The position numbers were made by a program, and so were the translations under genes. This document shows positions 27,760-37,406 of a DNA stretch of 64,000 nt, one piece after another; the first letter of the stretch is position 1, and each line of letters starts with the position of its first letter. The stretch spans positions 180,865 to 244,864 of the forward strand of contig NZ_WIOK01000005.1 of the NCBI RefSeq assembly GCF_009467825.1, in the 5' to 3' direction. This DNA is from Cyclobacterium xiamenense. Its GTDB lineage: Bacteria; Bacteroidota; Bacteroidia; Cytophagales; Cyclobacteriaceae. Below the pieces are notes generated by a model. That model saw only the letters and a program-made list of their open reading frames with translations. It made no database searches and was not told the DNA's origin.

Positions 27760-29205
27760 ATGAAAAAGATAAAATCACTTATTTGGTTGGCAATGATTTG
27801 TTCAGTGCTAATTTCATGCGAAGACTTATTGGAAGAAGAAACCTTTACTGTCTTAAGTCCCAATGATTTTTTCAATACCGGCGACGATCTTGACGTAGTC
27901 CTTAATTCGGTGTATGGTGAAATAAGGTACAGCGATATTAAGCGAGACGGCATGACGTTGCAGGAAGTAAATACAGATATTGCCCTGGAACGAGGCGGCG
28001 GAATATTTACCTTCAACGAACCCATTGAAGAGTTCACCTGGACCAGCTCGCACCAATGGATCAGAAATATGTGGGAACGCCGTTACCGTACGGTTTTCCG
28101 AACAAACGTCGTCCTCGATAATGCGGATGCTATTGAAATGAATGAAGATAGAAAAAGGGAAACCATTGCGGAGGCCAGGTTTTTGAGGGCATTCAACTAT
28201 TATCTTTTGTATGATCTATTTGGGCCTGTTCCCCTTATTACCGATAGCCAAACAACGGTAACGGATCGACCAGCAAGAGCTTCTGAGGAAGAAATAATTT
28301 CATTCATTGAAAATGAATTAATAGCTGCGGGGGATGCATTGCCTGTGCAACCAAGAAATTCCGAATACGGAAGAGCTACTAAAGGGGCTGCACTTGGAGT
28401 CTTGACCAAGTTTTATATGATGACAAAAAAGTGGACGGAAGCTGCATCTGCTGCCCAATCGCTAATGGACCTTGGAAAATATGATTTATTTATCCAAGGT
28501 GATCGAACAGAGTTGTTCAGTCCGGAAAACCAACGAGACAATGAATTCATCTTTGTGGCGGTTATGTCAGATAATCCGGACGATAATACTGGAGATGGCT
28601 GGCTAAGCCATGTCGTTCCCAGAGGCTATCAATGGAAATATCCTCCTCGTGCCATATTTGCTGCTGAGTATAAGATATGGTCTGCTTTCTTAGAACTTTT
28701 TGAACCTGAGGATGAGAGGTTAAATGCATTTTTATTTGAGTTTGTCAATGCGCAAGGTGAGACAATTGTTTTAGGCAAGGATAATGCACGAAGTATGAAA
28801 TTCCCTGAATATCCGAGTCAGGGGATAAGCCGTTCATCGGATGATTTCCCTTTTATAAGGTACGCAGATATCCTGCTTTCCAGATCGGAGGCTTTGAACG
28901 AAATCAATGGTCCAAATCAAGAATCCATAGATTTGTTAAACATGGTTAGGGAGGCTGCCGGTGTTTCCACCTTCGCCGTAAACGATTTTCCAAGCAAGGA
29001 AGATTTAAGGGATTTTATACTAGACGAAAGAGGTAGGGAATTCCATACGGAGGCATTGCGAAGGCAAGATCTGATACGTCATGGAAAATTTATAGAAATG
29101 GCAAAAGAGCGCGGGAAACCTGCTCTGGACCATCAAGTAAGGTACCCAATTCCACAAACTGAAATTGAACGAAATCCAAATTTAACTCAAAATGAAGGGT
29201 ATTAG
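27760..29205 (+). CDS. SusD/RagB-family glycan-binding lipoprotein
   Basis: A 481-residue lipoprotein with a signal ending LISC (Cys near residue 20) followed by EDLLEEETFTVLSPNDFFNT, the standard SusD opening. The TPR scaffold is seen in AEARFLRAFNYYLLYDLFGPVPL and RYADILLSRSEALNEI, and the end (HQVRYPIPQTEIERNPNLTQNEGY) is canonical. It pairs with the STN-type SusC upstream, so the two should be induced by the ECF sigma factor. Three sulfatases follow, pointing to a sulfated glycan. Confidence 0.95.
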   Translation: MKKIKSLIWLAMICSVLISCEDLLEEETFTVLSPNDFFNTGDDLDVVLNSVYGEIRYSDIKRDGMTLQEVNTDIALERGGGIFTFNEPIEEFTWTSSHQWIRNMWERRYRTVFRTNVVLDNADAIEMNEDRKRETIAEARFLRAFNYYLLYDLFGPVPLITDSQTTVTDRPARASEEEIISFIENELIAAGDALPVQPRNSEYGRATKGAALGVLTKFYMMTKKWTEAASAAQSLMDLGKYDLFIQGDRTELFSPENQRDNEFIFVAVMSDNPDDNTGDGWLSHVVPRGYQWKYPPRAIFAAEYKIWSAFLELFEPEDERLNAFLFEFVNAQGETIVLGKDNARSMKFPEYPSQGISRSSDDFPFIRYADILLSRSEALNEINGPNQESIDLLNMVREAAGVSTFAVNDFPSKEDLRDFILDERGREFHTEALRRQDLIRHGKFIEMAKERGKPALDHQVRYPIPQTEIERNPNLTQNEGY

Positions 29206-29352
29206 ATTCTCTTCGTTTCACGTACTTCACGCTTTTACCCTCTTTTTTTGGAAATTTATCTGAGAAAATGGTTCACTTGTTGGTTGCATAATGCTTGAAG
29301 GTTGGGGTGAAGATTCCGTAGTGTTTTTCTTCGTTAAAAGAAACATAACCTA

Positions 29353-30984
29353 ATGTTTATGAAAAGTAATCGTATAATCGGTAGCCTTCTTTTAGGTACC
29401 ATCCTTACCGCCGCCTGCAACACAGAAGAAAAGGATATAACATCCCCGCCCAATATCGTTTTTATCATGAGCGATGATCATGCCTATCAGGCCATCAGCG
29501 CCTATGGTTACGGATTAAATGAAACGCCCCAGATTGATCGATTGGCTAAAGAAGGCGCGATTTTTACCCGGGCCACAGTTACCAATTCCATTTGTGCCCC
29601 CAGTCGCGCGGTAGTTTTGACGGGAAAACACAGCTTTCTCAATGGGAAAGTGGACAATGTACAACCTTTTGACTGGGACCAGAATAATTTTGCCAAGATG
29701 CTTCAAAAAGCGGGCTACACTACCGCCATGATCGGAAAGATCCACCTGGATGGTTTGCCCCAGGGATTTGACCACTCCATGGTATTGCCCGGGCAGGGTC
29801 ATTATTATAATCCGGATTTTCTGGTGAATGGAGAACGCAAGCGGTTTGAAGGGTATGTGACGGAACTCACTACCCAATTTGCCTTGGATTGGCTAAAAGA
29901 AGGTCGGGATAAGGAAAAGCCCTTTCTGATGATTTATAACCAAAAGGCCCCTCATCGAAATTGGAAGCCTGCACCAAAATACCTGACCTTGTACGACGAC
30001 AAAACGTTCACACCGCCAGCAAATTATTTTGACGATGAAACAAACTACGAGGGCAGGGGAACGGCCGCCAAGACCCAGGAAATGGAAATTGACGGACATG
30101 CCAGGTGGGGTCATGATTTCAAATTCGAGGTGGACCCGGAAGGAAACGAAACGGGTTTTTCCAAGGAATTGGAACGGTTTAATGAGGAACAATTGGCTCA
30201 GTGGCGAGAGGCTTACAATCCAAAAAACCAGGCATTTTTGGATGCTTACCCCCAAGCCGAAGGTGTTGCCTTTCAGTACAAAGAAAAGGAAAGAGAAATC
30301 GGAGTTTGGAAATTCAATAGGTACATCAAGGATTACCTGAGAACCATCAAATCCGTGGACGATGGGGTGGGAGAGGTATTGGACTACCTGGAAGAAAATG
30401 GGCTGGCAGAGAACACCATTGTGATATACACCTCCGATCAGGGATTTTACCTGGGAGAGCATGGCTGGTTTGACAAAAGGTTTATGTACGAGCAATCTTT
30501 CCGTACCCCCTTATTGATGCGATATCCTAAAGAAATTAAGCCGGGGACTGAGATCGATAAACTGGTCCAAAACCTGGATTTTGCGCCTACCCTGCTGGAA
30601 TACGCCGGGGTGGAGGCTGCCCCGGAAATGCAGGGGGATTCTTTCAGAGGCCTGGTAAGCGGCCAATCCGATGAATGGCGGGATGCGGTATATTATACCT
30701 ATTACGAATACCCCTCCGTCCACATGGTTAAGCGGCATTACGGCGTGGCCACGGAAAGGTATAAACTGATGCATTTTTATTATGACATTGATGAATGGGA
30801 AATGTATGATCTGGAAAAGGATCCCCAAGAAATGAACAATGTCTATGATGACCCTGATTATGCAGAAGTGAGGGAAGAACTGCACCAAAAATTGGAGGAT
30901 CTTCGGAAGGAGTATGGGGATTCAGATGAAATGAATCAAAAATACCTAAACGCTTATTTGGAATATAGAAATAACCGGCAATAA
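29353..30984 (+). CDS. Type I sulfatase, lipoprotein (C-A-P-S-R)
   Basis: A 543-residue sulfatase. A lipoprotein signal ends LTAAC (Cys22); a second ATG two codons in is an equally possible start. The metal-binding FIMSDDHAYQ start, the signature C-A-P-S-R with Cys81, and the motifs GKIHLDG and TSDQGFYLGEHGWFDKRFMYE are all present, so the enzyme should be active. The GEHGWFDKR segment is typical of sulfatases acting on uronate or iduronate sulfates and related sugars, but specificity cannot be decided. It follows the susD gene by 147 bases. A dead relative that shares GKHSF.NGK and GKIH motifs lies at 57960-58385. Confidence 0.95.
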   Translation: MFMKSNRIIGSLLLGTILTAACNTEEKDITSPPNIVFIMSDDHAYQAISAYGYGLNETPQIDRLAKEGAIFTRATVTNSICAPSRAVVLTGKHSFLNGKVDNVQPFDWDQNNFAKMLQKAGYTTAMIGKIHLDGLPQGFDHSMVLPGQGHYYNPDFLVNGERKRFEGYVTELTTQFALDWLKEGRDKEKPFLMIYNQKAPHRNWKPAPKYLTLYDDKTFTPPANYFDDETNYEGRGTAAKTQEMEIDGHARWGHDFKFEVDPEGNETGFSKELERFNEEQLAQWREAYNPKNQAFLDAYPQAEGVAFQYKEKEREIGVWKFNRYIKDYLRTIKSVDDGVGEVLDYLEENGLAENTIVIYTSDQGFYLGEHGWFDKRFMYEQSFRTPLLMRYPKEIKPGTEIDKLVQNLDFAPTLLEYAGVEAAPEMQGDSFRGLVSGQSDEWRDAVYYTYYEYPSVHMVKRHYGVATERYKLMHFYYDIDEWEMYDLEKDPQEMNNVYDDPDYAEVREELHQKLEDLRKEYGDSDEMNQKYLNAYLEYRNNRQ

Positions 30985-31363
30985 GCGGATTAAAGGAAAA
31001 TGAAAATTCAGGAATTACAAACAGAAAACTTCTATCGTGACAATGAATTTCAGAAACCCAAGATTATTTAGGCCCCGCTTAGTAAATTGAACGGAGAAGT
31101 TTTAAAGGTTTCTAGCGCTTTTTTAACAATTTAAAGATAGATAAGTATAACTAAGAATACCAAAAATTACCAAAAGAAGGGCGATACGCAGCTAATATAG
31201 CCGCCCAAACCAATATGTCTTCGGGATTTGATCCTTTGTTTTACATTGGGCCTTACTTTACAAACATTCAGTTTATCGTTTTTGGTTTGATTCCGTGGGA
31301 CGATCCAGTAGCTTGATCATCAAATGCCATCCCAATTCCATATAAGGGAAGCCATTAATCACT

Positions 31364-31576
31364 TTCGATGTGCTGATTAAATTAAGGGCCATCCAATCGA
31401 TCCGCCTGGGCCTACTCTACGAACGGACCAACAGGTACTGCGAAGGCCGGCCCGATGTAACCAATTTCGGGGTGGACGTGCAGCCTTACCATAACCTGTG
31501 GCCCATCCCTTTTTCTGAGATTGAACGGAATACCGGTGCCCAACTCGTACAAAATCCCGGATATGCTGCGGAATAA
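31364..31576 (+). pseudogene. SusD C-terminal remnant
   Basis: A short frame ends in VDVQPYHNLWPIPFSEIER and then NTGAQLVQNPGY before its stop, the unmistakable SusD C-terminus, preceded by RLGLLYERTNRYCEGRPDV. Everything upstream of about 31364 is gone: 30985-31363 holds no SusD or SusC sequence I can read. A further susCD pair probably once stood in front of the two sulfatases that follow. Confidence 0.8.
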
Positions 31577-31680
31577 TCGTTCCTGCTCGCCCGGCTGCAA
31601 CCGGTACGGGAAAACCCAAAATGTTTGATTATATTACCCGTAATTAACAAAATTCACACCCGAAACCACGCATCGATTCC

Positions 31681-33315
31681 ATGAAAAATGCACCGATAGT
31701 CATTGCCCTGCTCGCCCTTCTCGTGCTTTTTGGCTGTTCCTCCGCCGACAAAAAAACGGAGAAGCGACCCCCCAATATCCTTTTTGTCATCAGCGACGAC
31801 CAATCTCACTACCATACCAGCTTTGCAGGAAGCAAATTTGTCAATACTCCGGGATTTGACCGGGTGGCCCGGGAAGGCGTGTATTTTACCAATTGCATTG
31901 CCGGCTCACCGGGTTGTGCCCCCTCCCGGAGCAGCATCATTACCGGTCGCCACCACTGGCAAAACGAACAATCCGGTCAACATGCCGCTCCCTGGTTGAA
32001 AAAACACGTGCCTTTTGTGGACCTGCTTGCCGACAATGGCTATACCACCGGTCGTACCGGAAAAGGGGTATCTCCCTTCCGGTATGCTCGGGACGAAAAC
32101 GATTCCCTGTGGAGGGAAACGGATGCTGCCGGGATCGAACATAGCCGGATTCGCTACGAAGCCGGCAGCGAAGGAGACACCCGCCCCGCCGCGCAAATCA
32201 ATACCCTGAATTATTTTGAGAATTTCAAGTACTTCATGGAAAACGTCCGGGAAGCCGATGATCCGTTTTTCTTTTGGTACGGCGCCACGGAACCCCACCG
32301 GGCCTTTGAGCAGGATTCCTGGAAACGCACCGATAAAAAACTATCCGATGTGGAAGTTCCCGGCTTTCTGCCTGACCACCCCATTGTCCGGGGAGATCTG
32401 CTGGACTATGCCGTCGAAATCGAATGGTTTGACCAGCACCTGCAATACATGCTGGAATACCTGGAAGAAACAGGCGAACTGGACAATACCGTCGTCATTG
32501 TCACTTCCGATAACGGCATGGCTTTTCCCCGAGCCAAAGCCAATGGCTACGACTACGGCATTCACGTTCCCCTGGCCATTCGCTATCCCGAGGCCTTTCC
32601 TGCGGGCCGTACCGTGGACGATCCCATCAACTTCATCGACCTGGCGCCCACCATTCTGGACCTGACCCAAACCCCTTCGGAAGGAATGCTGCCGATGACT
32701 GGGGTCAGCATTCGCCCCATTTTGGAGTCCTCCGAACAAGGGACCGTCGACCCTGAGAAGGAGTACGTGTTTTCCGGTCGCGAGCGACACTCCGCTTCCC
32801 GTTACCAAAACTGGGGCTATCCACAGCGGGTCATCCGCAGCCAGGATCATTTGCTGATCTGGAACATGAAGCCCGATCGTTGGCCCGCCGGAGCTCCCCA
32901 ACGCATCAATCCCGACAACGAGGAGGAGTTGCTTCCCCTTTATGGAATAGATGAAAACGGCCAGCATCGTTCCGATTGGGCTTTTACCGACGTGGATGCA
33001 GCGCCTACCAAGTCGTACCTGGTGGAAAACCGGGAGGATGCATCCGTACGGCCCTATTTTGAAGCGGCCTTTGAAAAGAACCCGGAGGTACTCCTTTACG
33101 ATCTCCAATCCGACCCGGAATGCATGAATAATCTGGCCGAGGATCCGGATTATGCGGAAATCAAAGAAACCTTGCGGCAGGCGCTACTTGCGGAACTTCG
33201 GGAAACAAAGGACCCGCGGGTAGTGGGGCCTGATCCGGAGGTCTTTGACTCCTACCTGCGCTACAGTCCCATGCGGGAATTTCCAAAACCCATCGAAGGG
33301 AGTACCTTAAAATGA
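31681..33315 (+). CDS. Type I sulfatase, lipoprotein (heparan N-sulfatase-like)
   Basis: A 544-residue sulfatase with lipoprotein signal VLFGC (Cys19). It opens with FVISDDQSHYHTSFAGS and carries the signature C-A-P-S-R at Cys79 followed by SSIITGRHHWQNEQSGQHA, a pattern shared with sulfamidase/N-sulfoglucosamine sulfohydrolase-like proteins, and later VTSDNGMAFPRAKANGYDYG, a typical active-site segment of that group. It probably desulfates a glycan fragment in the periplasm. The gene overlaps the next sulfatase by four bases (ATGA), so the two are translationally coupled and were probably selected as a pair. Confidence 0.94.
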   Translation: MKNAPIVIALLALLVLFGCSSADKKTEKRPPNILFVISDDQSHYHTSFAGSKFVNTPGFDRVAREGVYFTNCIAGSPGCAPSRSSIITGRHHWQNEQSGQHAAPWLKKHVPFVDLLADNGYTTGRTGKGVSPFRYARDENDSLWRETDAAGIEHSRIRYEAGSEGDTRPAAQINTLNYFENFKYFMENVREADDPFFFWYGATEPHRAFEQDSWKRTDKKLSDVEVPGFLPDHPIVRGDLLDYAVEIEWFDQHLQYMLEYLEETGELDNTVVIVTSDNGMAFPRAKANGYDYGIHVPLAIRYPEAFPAGRTVDDPINFIDLAPTILDLTQTPSEGMLPMTGVSIRPILESSEQGTVDPEKEYVFSGRERHSASRYQNWGYPQRVIRSQDHLLIWNMKPDRWPAGAPQRINPDNEEELLPLYGIDENGQHRSDWAFTDVDAAPTKSYLVENREDASVRPYFEAAFEKNPEVLLYDLQSDPECMNNLAEDPDYAEIKETLRQALLAELRETKDPRVVGPDPEVFDSYLRYSPMREFPKPIEGSTLK

Positions 33316-35237
33316 GCAATTTACACCTGCCCGTAAAGGGATTTGTTGTCTTGTTGGTTCTTTTGTTAGCTGAAGGGGTTTTGGCCAAGGAAATGTCCCC
33401 CGACCGACCCAACGTACTCTGGATCACCTGTGAAGACATCAGTCCCTATCTGGGGAGTTATGGCTTTGCTCAGGCCCAAACGCCCAACCTGGATCGGCTG
33501 GCAAAACGCTCGATTCGCTACACCCAGGCCTATGCCAATGCACCCGTTTGTGCAGTCGCGCGATCCACGATCCTTTCCGGCATGCATGCGTCTTCCATCG
33601 GGACTCATCAGATGCGTTCAAAGGTACCCTTACCGGAAGAAATTCCCGTGTATCCCAAATTGTTGCGGGATGCGGGCTACTATTGCACGAATAACAGCAA
33701 AAAGGATTACAATTCTCCGTACAACGACGATCCGGAACTTTGGGATGAATCCAGCAATACCGCCCATTACAAAAACAGACGGTCCGATCAGCCCTTTTTC
33801 GCGGTTTTCAACCTTACCGTTACCCACGAAAGCCAGCTCAGCGAAAGCCGGATTCGCCATTACGTAGAAAATAACCTGATTCCCGAAAAACCCCGCATCG
33901 ATCCCCGGGACATCGAATTACCTCCCTATCATCCCGACTTGCCGGAGATCCGGGAAGATTGGGCACGCTTGCACGACCTGATCACCTTGATGGATAAGCA
34001 AGTTGGGGAATTACTGGATGAATTGGAGGAAGCAGGTCTTGCCGACAATACCGTAGTTTTTTTCTATTCGGATCACGGCGGGCAATTGTCCCGCTCCAAG
34101 CGGTACATCTACAACGGCGGTACCCAGGTACCCTTATTGATTCACCTTCCCTACAAGTGGAAACAACTCTCATCGGTGCCCGCTGGAGCTGTGGATGCAT
34201 CCCTGGTGAGTTTTGTGGATTTGGCGCCCACCCTGCTTTCCATCACCGGTTGTGAAATCCCGGATAATATGCAGGGAAGGGCCTTTTTGGGAGACAAGGC
34301 CGAAAAATCGCCCGATTTTGTCCACTTTATCCGAGACCGGATGGGCGAGCGGTATGATTTTTCCCGGGCGATTACCGACGGACGGTATTACTACATCCGA
34401 AATTTCATGCCTCACCGTCCCCTGGGCAGGGACTCCAGGTACGGGTACCAGGTACAAGCCAATTGGCGGGCCTACGAAGCTGCGTATGAAGCTGGAAAAA
34501 CCAATGAGATTCAGTCACAATTTTACGAGCGAAAACCCCTGGAACAATTCTTTGATACAGAAAATGATCCCTGGCAGGTATATAACGTTGTCGAACAGCC
34601 GGCAAGCAAAGCAAGGGTGAAAAGCCTGTCAAAAGAACTGGATCGCTGGATGGTGGAGACCAGGGATGTGGGACTGATTCCGGAACCCATGGTTCATGAA
34701 TTGATAGGTGCAGGAAAGAAATATAGAACTTTACATGCTTTTGCTCAAAGCAGCGATTATCCCATTCAAAAAATACTGGAGGCCGCCAAATCCGCAACGG
34801 CCGGAAGCTCCGAAAATTTACTGGCGTACCTAACGGATAAAAACCCCATCATCCGGTATTGGGGAGCCTACGGCATTTTTCTTCACCCGGATCAGCGCAA
34901 TAGCCTTCAACGCCAGTTAAAAACGATCGTAGATAAGGACGAATTTGCGGCTAATAGAATTATGGCCGCACAGGCACTCGGCGTAGTCGGGGATCCGGAT
35001 ACCGCTTTCGAAGCAATCATGAGGGAAGCCCATGCTACGGACAATGGATATGTACTGCTTCAAGCCTTACATGCGTTCCAATACAGTCACACAGATGATC
35101 GACTTAGCCTTGATCATTGGAAGGCATTTAAAGATAAAGAATTTGAATCCGGAGACCCCGGATCTGATTTGGGCTACCCCCAGCGCATTATCGAGGATGC
35201 AATCGCACTTTTCCCAAAACGGAGGAAGGTGTATTGA
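33312..35237 (+). CDS. Type I sulfatase with C-terminal HEAT-like region; variant C-A-V-A-R site
   Basis: A 641-residue exported protein with a signal peptide at about 1-25 (FVVLLVLLLAEGVLA). The N-terminal part is a sulfatase (VLWITCEDISPYLGSYG, YSDHGGQLSRSKRYIYNGGT). The signature region reads P-V-C-A-V-A-R with Cys80, so the usual Pro or Ala two residues after the Cys is Val. The last 150 residues form a helical-repeat region (NPIIRYWGAYGIFLHP, AANRIMAAQALGVVGD) like HEAT repeats, as in several long sulfatases of this subgroup. Start and stop overlap the preceding sulfatase. A truncated copy of the 3' end lies at 39289-39599. Activity depends on whether the modifying enzyme accepts the variant site. 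Confidence 0.92.
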   Translation: MSNLHLPVKGFVVLLVLLLAEGVLAKEMSPDRPNVLWITCEDISPYLGSYGFAQAQTPNLDRLAKRSIRYTQAYANAPVCAVARSTILSGMHASSIGTHQMRSKVPLPEEIPVYPKLLRDAGYYCTNNSKKDYNSPYNDDPELWDESSNTAHYKNRRSDQPFFAVFNLTVTHESQLSESRIRHYVENNLIPEKPRIDPRDIELPPYHPDLPEIREDWARLHDLITLMDKQVGELLDELEEAGLADNTVVFFYSDHGGQLSRSKRYIYNGGTQVPLLIHLPYKWKQLSSVPAGAVDASLVSFVDLAPTLLSITGCEIPDNMQGRAFLGDKAEKSPDFVHFIRDRMGERYDFSRAITDGRYYYIRNFMPHRPLGRDSRYGYQVQANWRAYEAAYEAGKTNEIQSQFYERKPLEQFFDTENDPWQVYNVVEQPASKARVKSLSKELDRWMVETRDVGLIPEPMVHELIGAGKKYRTLHAFAQSSDYPIQKILEAAKSATAGSSENLLAYLTDKNPIIRYWGAYGIFLHPDQRNSLQRQLKTIVDKDEFAANRIMAAQALGVVGDPDTAFEAIMREAHATDNGYVLLQALHAFQYSHTDDRLSLDHWKAFKDKEFESGDPGSDLGYPQRIIEDAIALFPKRRKVY

Positions 35238-35429
35238 AGGAAACAGTAACGGCTAAAAAAGATTCGTATCCCATCGAGGTTTCGGGAGGGGTAAAATCCG
35301 CTTTGCCTTCTGATAAAACAGGTACCCCAAAACCGGCCGTTAGCCCTTTTGAAAAAAATCGGGAGTTACGTTTTCCCCGAGGAAGATGCCGGCCTTTCTT
35401 CACTGGCTCAAAATCGATATATTTAGATC

Positions 35430-36038
35430 ATGAACGCCAAAAAGGACGATACTGTCAACGAACCGGATTTGGAATACAGCAACCATTCCTATGCCGACTA
35501 CCTGACCTGGAACATGGAGGAAGTGGTCGAACTGATTCGGGGGAAAATCTATAAAAAAGCAGCCGCAGCGCCGAAAAGAATTCACCAAAAAGTATCTGTC
35601 GAATTATCTTATCGATTGGCGGGGTTTCTAAAAGGAAAAAAATGCGAGGTTTATTCCGCACCCTTTGATGTTCGGTTCCCGAAGCGATCCACCGAGGATA
35701 GCAAAATTCACGATGTGGTACAACCGGACATCTGCGTCATTTGCGATACCAAAAAACTGGACGAGCGGGGCTGTATCGGCGCCCCCGACCTGATCGTGGA
35801 AATCCTGTCTCCCGGTAATAGTAAAGTCGAATTAAAACATAAATTTACCCTCTACGAATCCAACGGCGTGCGGGAATATTGGATCATCCACCCCGAGACG
35901 CAGGATTTGCTTATCTACAGCCTCGTCGACGGAAAATACGTTCCCTCAAAGCTTTTTACTTCAGGAGATGTGGTGGAGTCAACGGTTCTCATCGGCTTTA
36001 CATTGGATCTGGAGGAGTTTTTTGGAGATATAGAGTAG
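35430..36038 (+). CDS. Uma2-family (DUF820) putative endonuclease, copy 1
   Basis: A 202-residue protein of the Uma2 family, which has a PD-(D/E)xK nuclease-like fold and is common in cyanobacteria and Bacteroidota; its function is not established. Conserved residues are D100 (VQPD), D120 and E124 (APDLIVEILSP) and K138, followed by the GVREYWIIHPE motif. Residues 1-50 and 97-170 are nearly the same in the copies at 36647 and 39638, whereas residues about 51-96 differ strongly. A TATATTTA box stands just before the ATG in this copy and in copy 2. It lies 192 bases after the sulfatase. Confidence 0.88.
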   Translation: MNAKKDDTVNEPDLEYSNHSYADYLTWNMEEVVELIRGKIYKKAAAAPKRIHQKVSVELSYRLAGFLKGKKCEVYSAPFDVRFPKRSTEDSKIHDVVQPDICVICDTKKLDERGCIGAPDLIVEILSPGNSKVELKHKFTLYESNGVREYWIIHPETQDLLIYSLVDGKYVPSKLFTSGDVVESTVLIGFTLDLEEFFGDIE

Positions 36039-36117
36039 CGCTAAAACGTTACCTGTGTCCTACCTACTACGGAAATGTATTCCTTTTCCGGCAAATGGTT
36101 GGTTTACAGACAATCGG

Positions 36118-36387
36118 GTGGCAAAAAGTGAACAGCAGCATACAAACGAGGATGCATTGATTCAATTTCTTGCTCCATTTGAATTTATTTCATTTACGGA
36201 TGCCGATGCCATCGCCTATGGAGAGATTCGTGCGAAACTGGAAAGAAAGGGGCAAGGCATCGGCCCCTATGATCTTCAGATAGCCGCACAGGCAATATCC
36301 AGGAAGATGACCCTTGTTACAAACAATAGTAGGGAATACCAGCGAGTACCTGATTTGGTTTATGAAAATTGGGCCATAGCGAGTTAA
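36118..36387 (+). pseudogene. vapC toxin fragment, C-terminal half
   Basis: The frame reads VAKSEQQHTNEDALIQFLAP, then FTDADAIAYGEIRAKLERKG, GIGPYDLQIAAQAIS and LVTNNSREYQRVPDLVYENW. This is the second half of a VapC-type PIN-domain ribonuclease, including the G.GP.D and LVTNN..E motifs with acidic active-site residues. The N-terminal half, with the first catalytic Asp, is absent; it is found at 37637-37813. The fragment is joined directly to a 3' flank of Uma2 copy 1 (36039-36114) that is also found after Uma2 copy 2. It cannot make an active toxin alone. Confidence 0.85.
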
Positions 36388-36646
36388 TCTGTCCCTGACA
36401 AGCCAACCGGGCATGGCATGGTATAAAGCGTGACTATTTTCTGTCAGCCTTTTGCAAGGTTCAAAAACGGTCGGATCATACCCGGCAGATGCTTTAATCG
36501 GTCGGGGACAGAAAGTTTTTTATATCCCTTGCTACCACTCCTATAGATTTCGCGAAAACCCTGCCACTCGGTCGTTAGATAGAAGCGGGGACAACCATAA
36601 AAAGTAAATTCTTTTTAATAAATCTCCTGTATCGTTATATTTAACC

Positions 36647-37255
36647 ATGGATACCAAAAAAGACGATACCGTCAACGAACCGGATTTGGAATACTCCCCC
36701 TATTCCTATGCCGATTACCTGACCTGGCCGATGGAGGAAGTGGTGGAACTGATTAGGGGAAAAATTTTTAAAAAGGCAGCCGCTGCCCCGAAGCGCAATC
36801 ATCAGCATATTTCAATAAAGTTAGCTACTAAGCTCTATAACTTCCTCGAAGGCAAGCCCTGTCAAGTTTACGATGCCCCCTTTGATGTGCGTTTTCCAAA
36901 GGTCTCAAAAGAGGATGAAAAAATTCACGATGTGGTACAACCGGACATCTGCGTCATTTGCGATCTGGAAAAACTGGACGAGCGGGGCTGTATCGGAGCC
37001 CCCGACCTGATCGTGGAAATCCTGTCTCCCGGTAATAGTAAAGTCGAATTAAAACATAAATTTACCCTCTACGAATCCAACGGCGTGCGGGAATATTGGA
37101 TCATCCACCCCGAGACGCAGGATTTGCTTATCTACAGCCTCGTCGATGGAAAATACCTTCCTTCACGGCTTTTTACTTCAGGAGACGTGGTGGAGTCAAA
37201 GGTGATAAAGGGATTTAAACTGGATTTGGAGGAGTTTTTTCGGGATATGGAGTAG
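36647..37255 (+). CDS. Uma2-family (DUF820) putative endonuclease, copy 2
   Basis: A 202-residue paralogue of the gene 609 bases upstream. From 36929 to about 37155 its DNA matches copy 1 (35712-35938) with only a handful of differences, while the first third is clearly more diverged and codons 51-96 encode a different segment (IKLATKLYNFLEGKPCQVYD). This mosaic suggests gene conversion over the catalytic half. D100, D120, E124 and K138 are kept, so it could be active. Its 3' flank (37258-37345) matches that of copy 1, and vapB follows. Confidence 0.88.
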   Translation: MDTKKDDTVNEPDLEYSPYSYADYLTWPMEEVVELIRGKIFKKAAAAPKRNHQHISIKLATKLYNFLEGKPCQVYDAPFDVRFPKVSKEDEKIHDVVQPDICVICDLEKLDERGCIGAPDLIVEILSPGNSKVELKHKFTLYESNGVREYWIIHPETQDLLIYSLVDGKYLPSRLFTSGDVVESKVIKGFKLDLEEFFRDME

Positions 37256-37364
37256 CGATAAAACGTTACCTGTGTCCTACTACGGAAATGCATTCGTTTT
37301 TCGGCTATAGGTTTTCAGGTAAATAGTTGATTTACAGACAACCTGTTTCGTTTCATCTGTGTGC

Positions 37365-37390
37365 TTGTATATATTTAAACGTATATACAA
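37365..37390. promoter_or_regulatory. Candidate VapB operator
   Basis: A perfect 9-bp inverted repeat, TTGTATATA and TATATACAA, with an 8-base spacer (TTTAAACG), ends 16 bases before the vapB ATG. Toxin-antitoxin operons of this type are usually repressed by the antitoxin at just such a palindrome, which here also contains promoter-like TATA sequence. Confidence 0.65.
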
Positions 37391-37406
37391 AACCCTCGAA
37401 ATTGAT

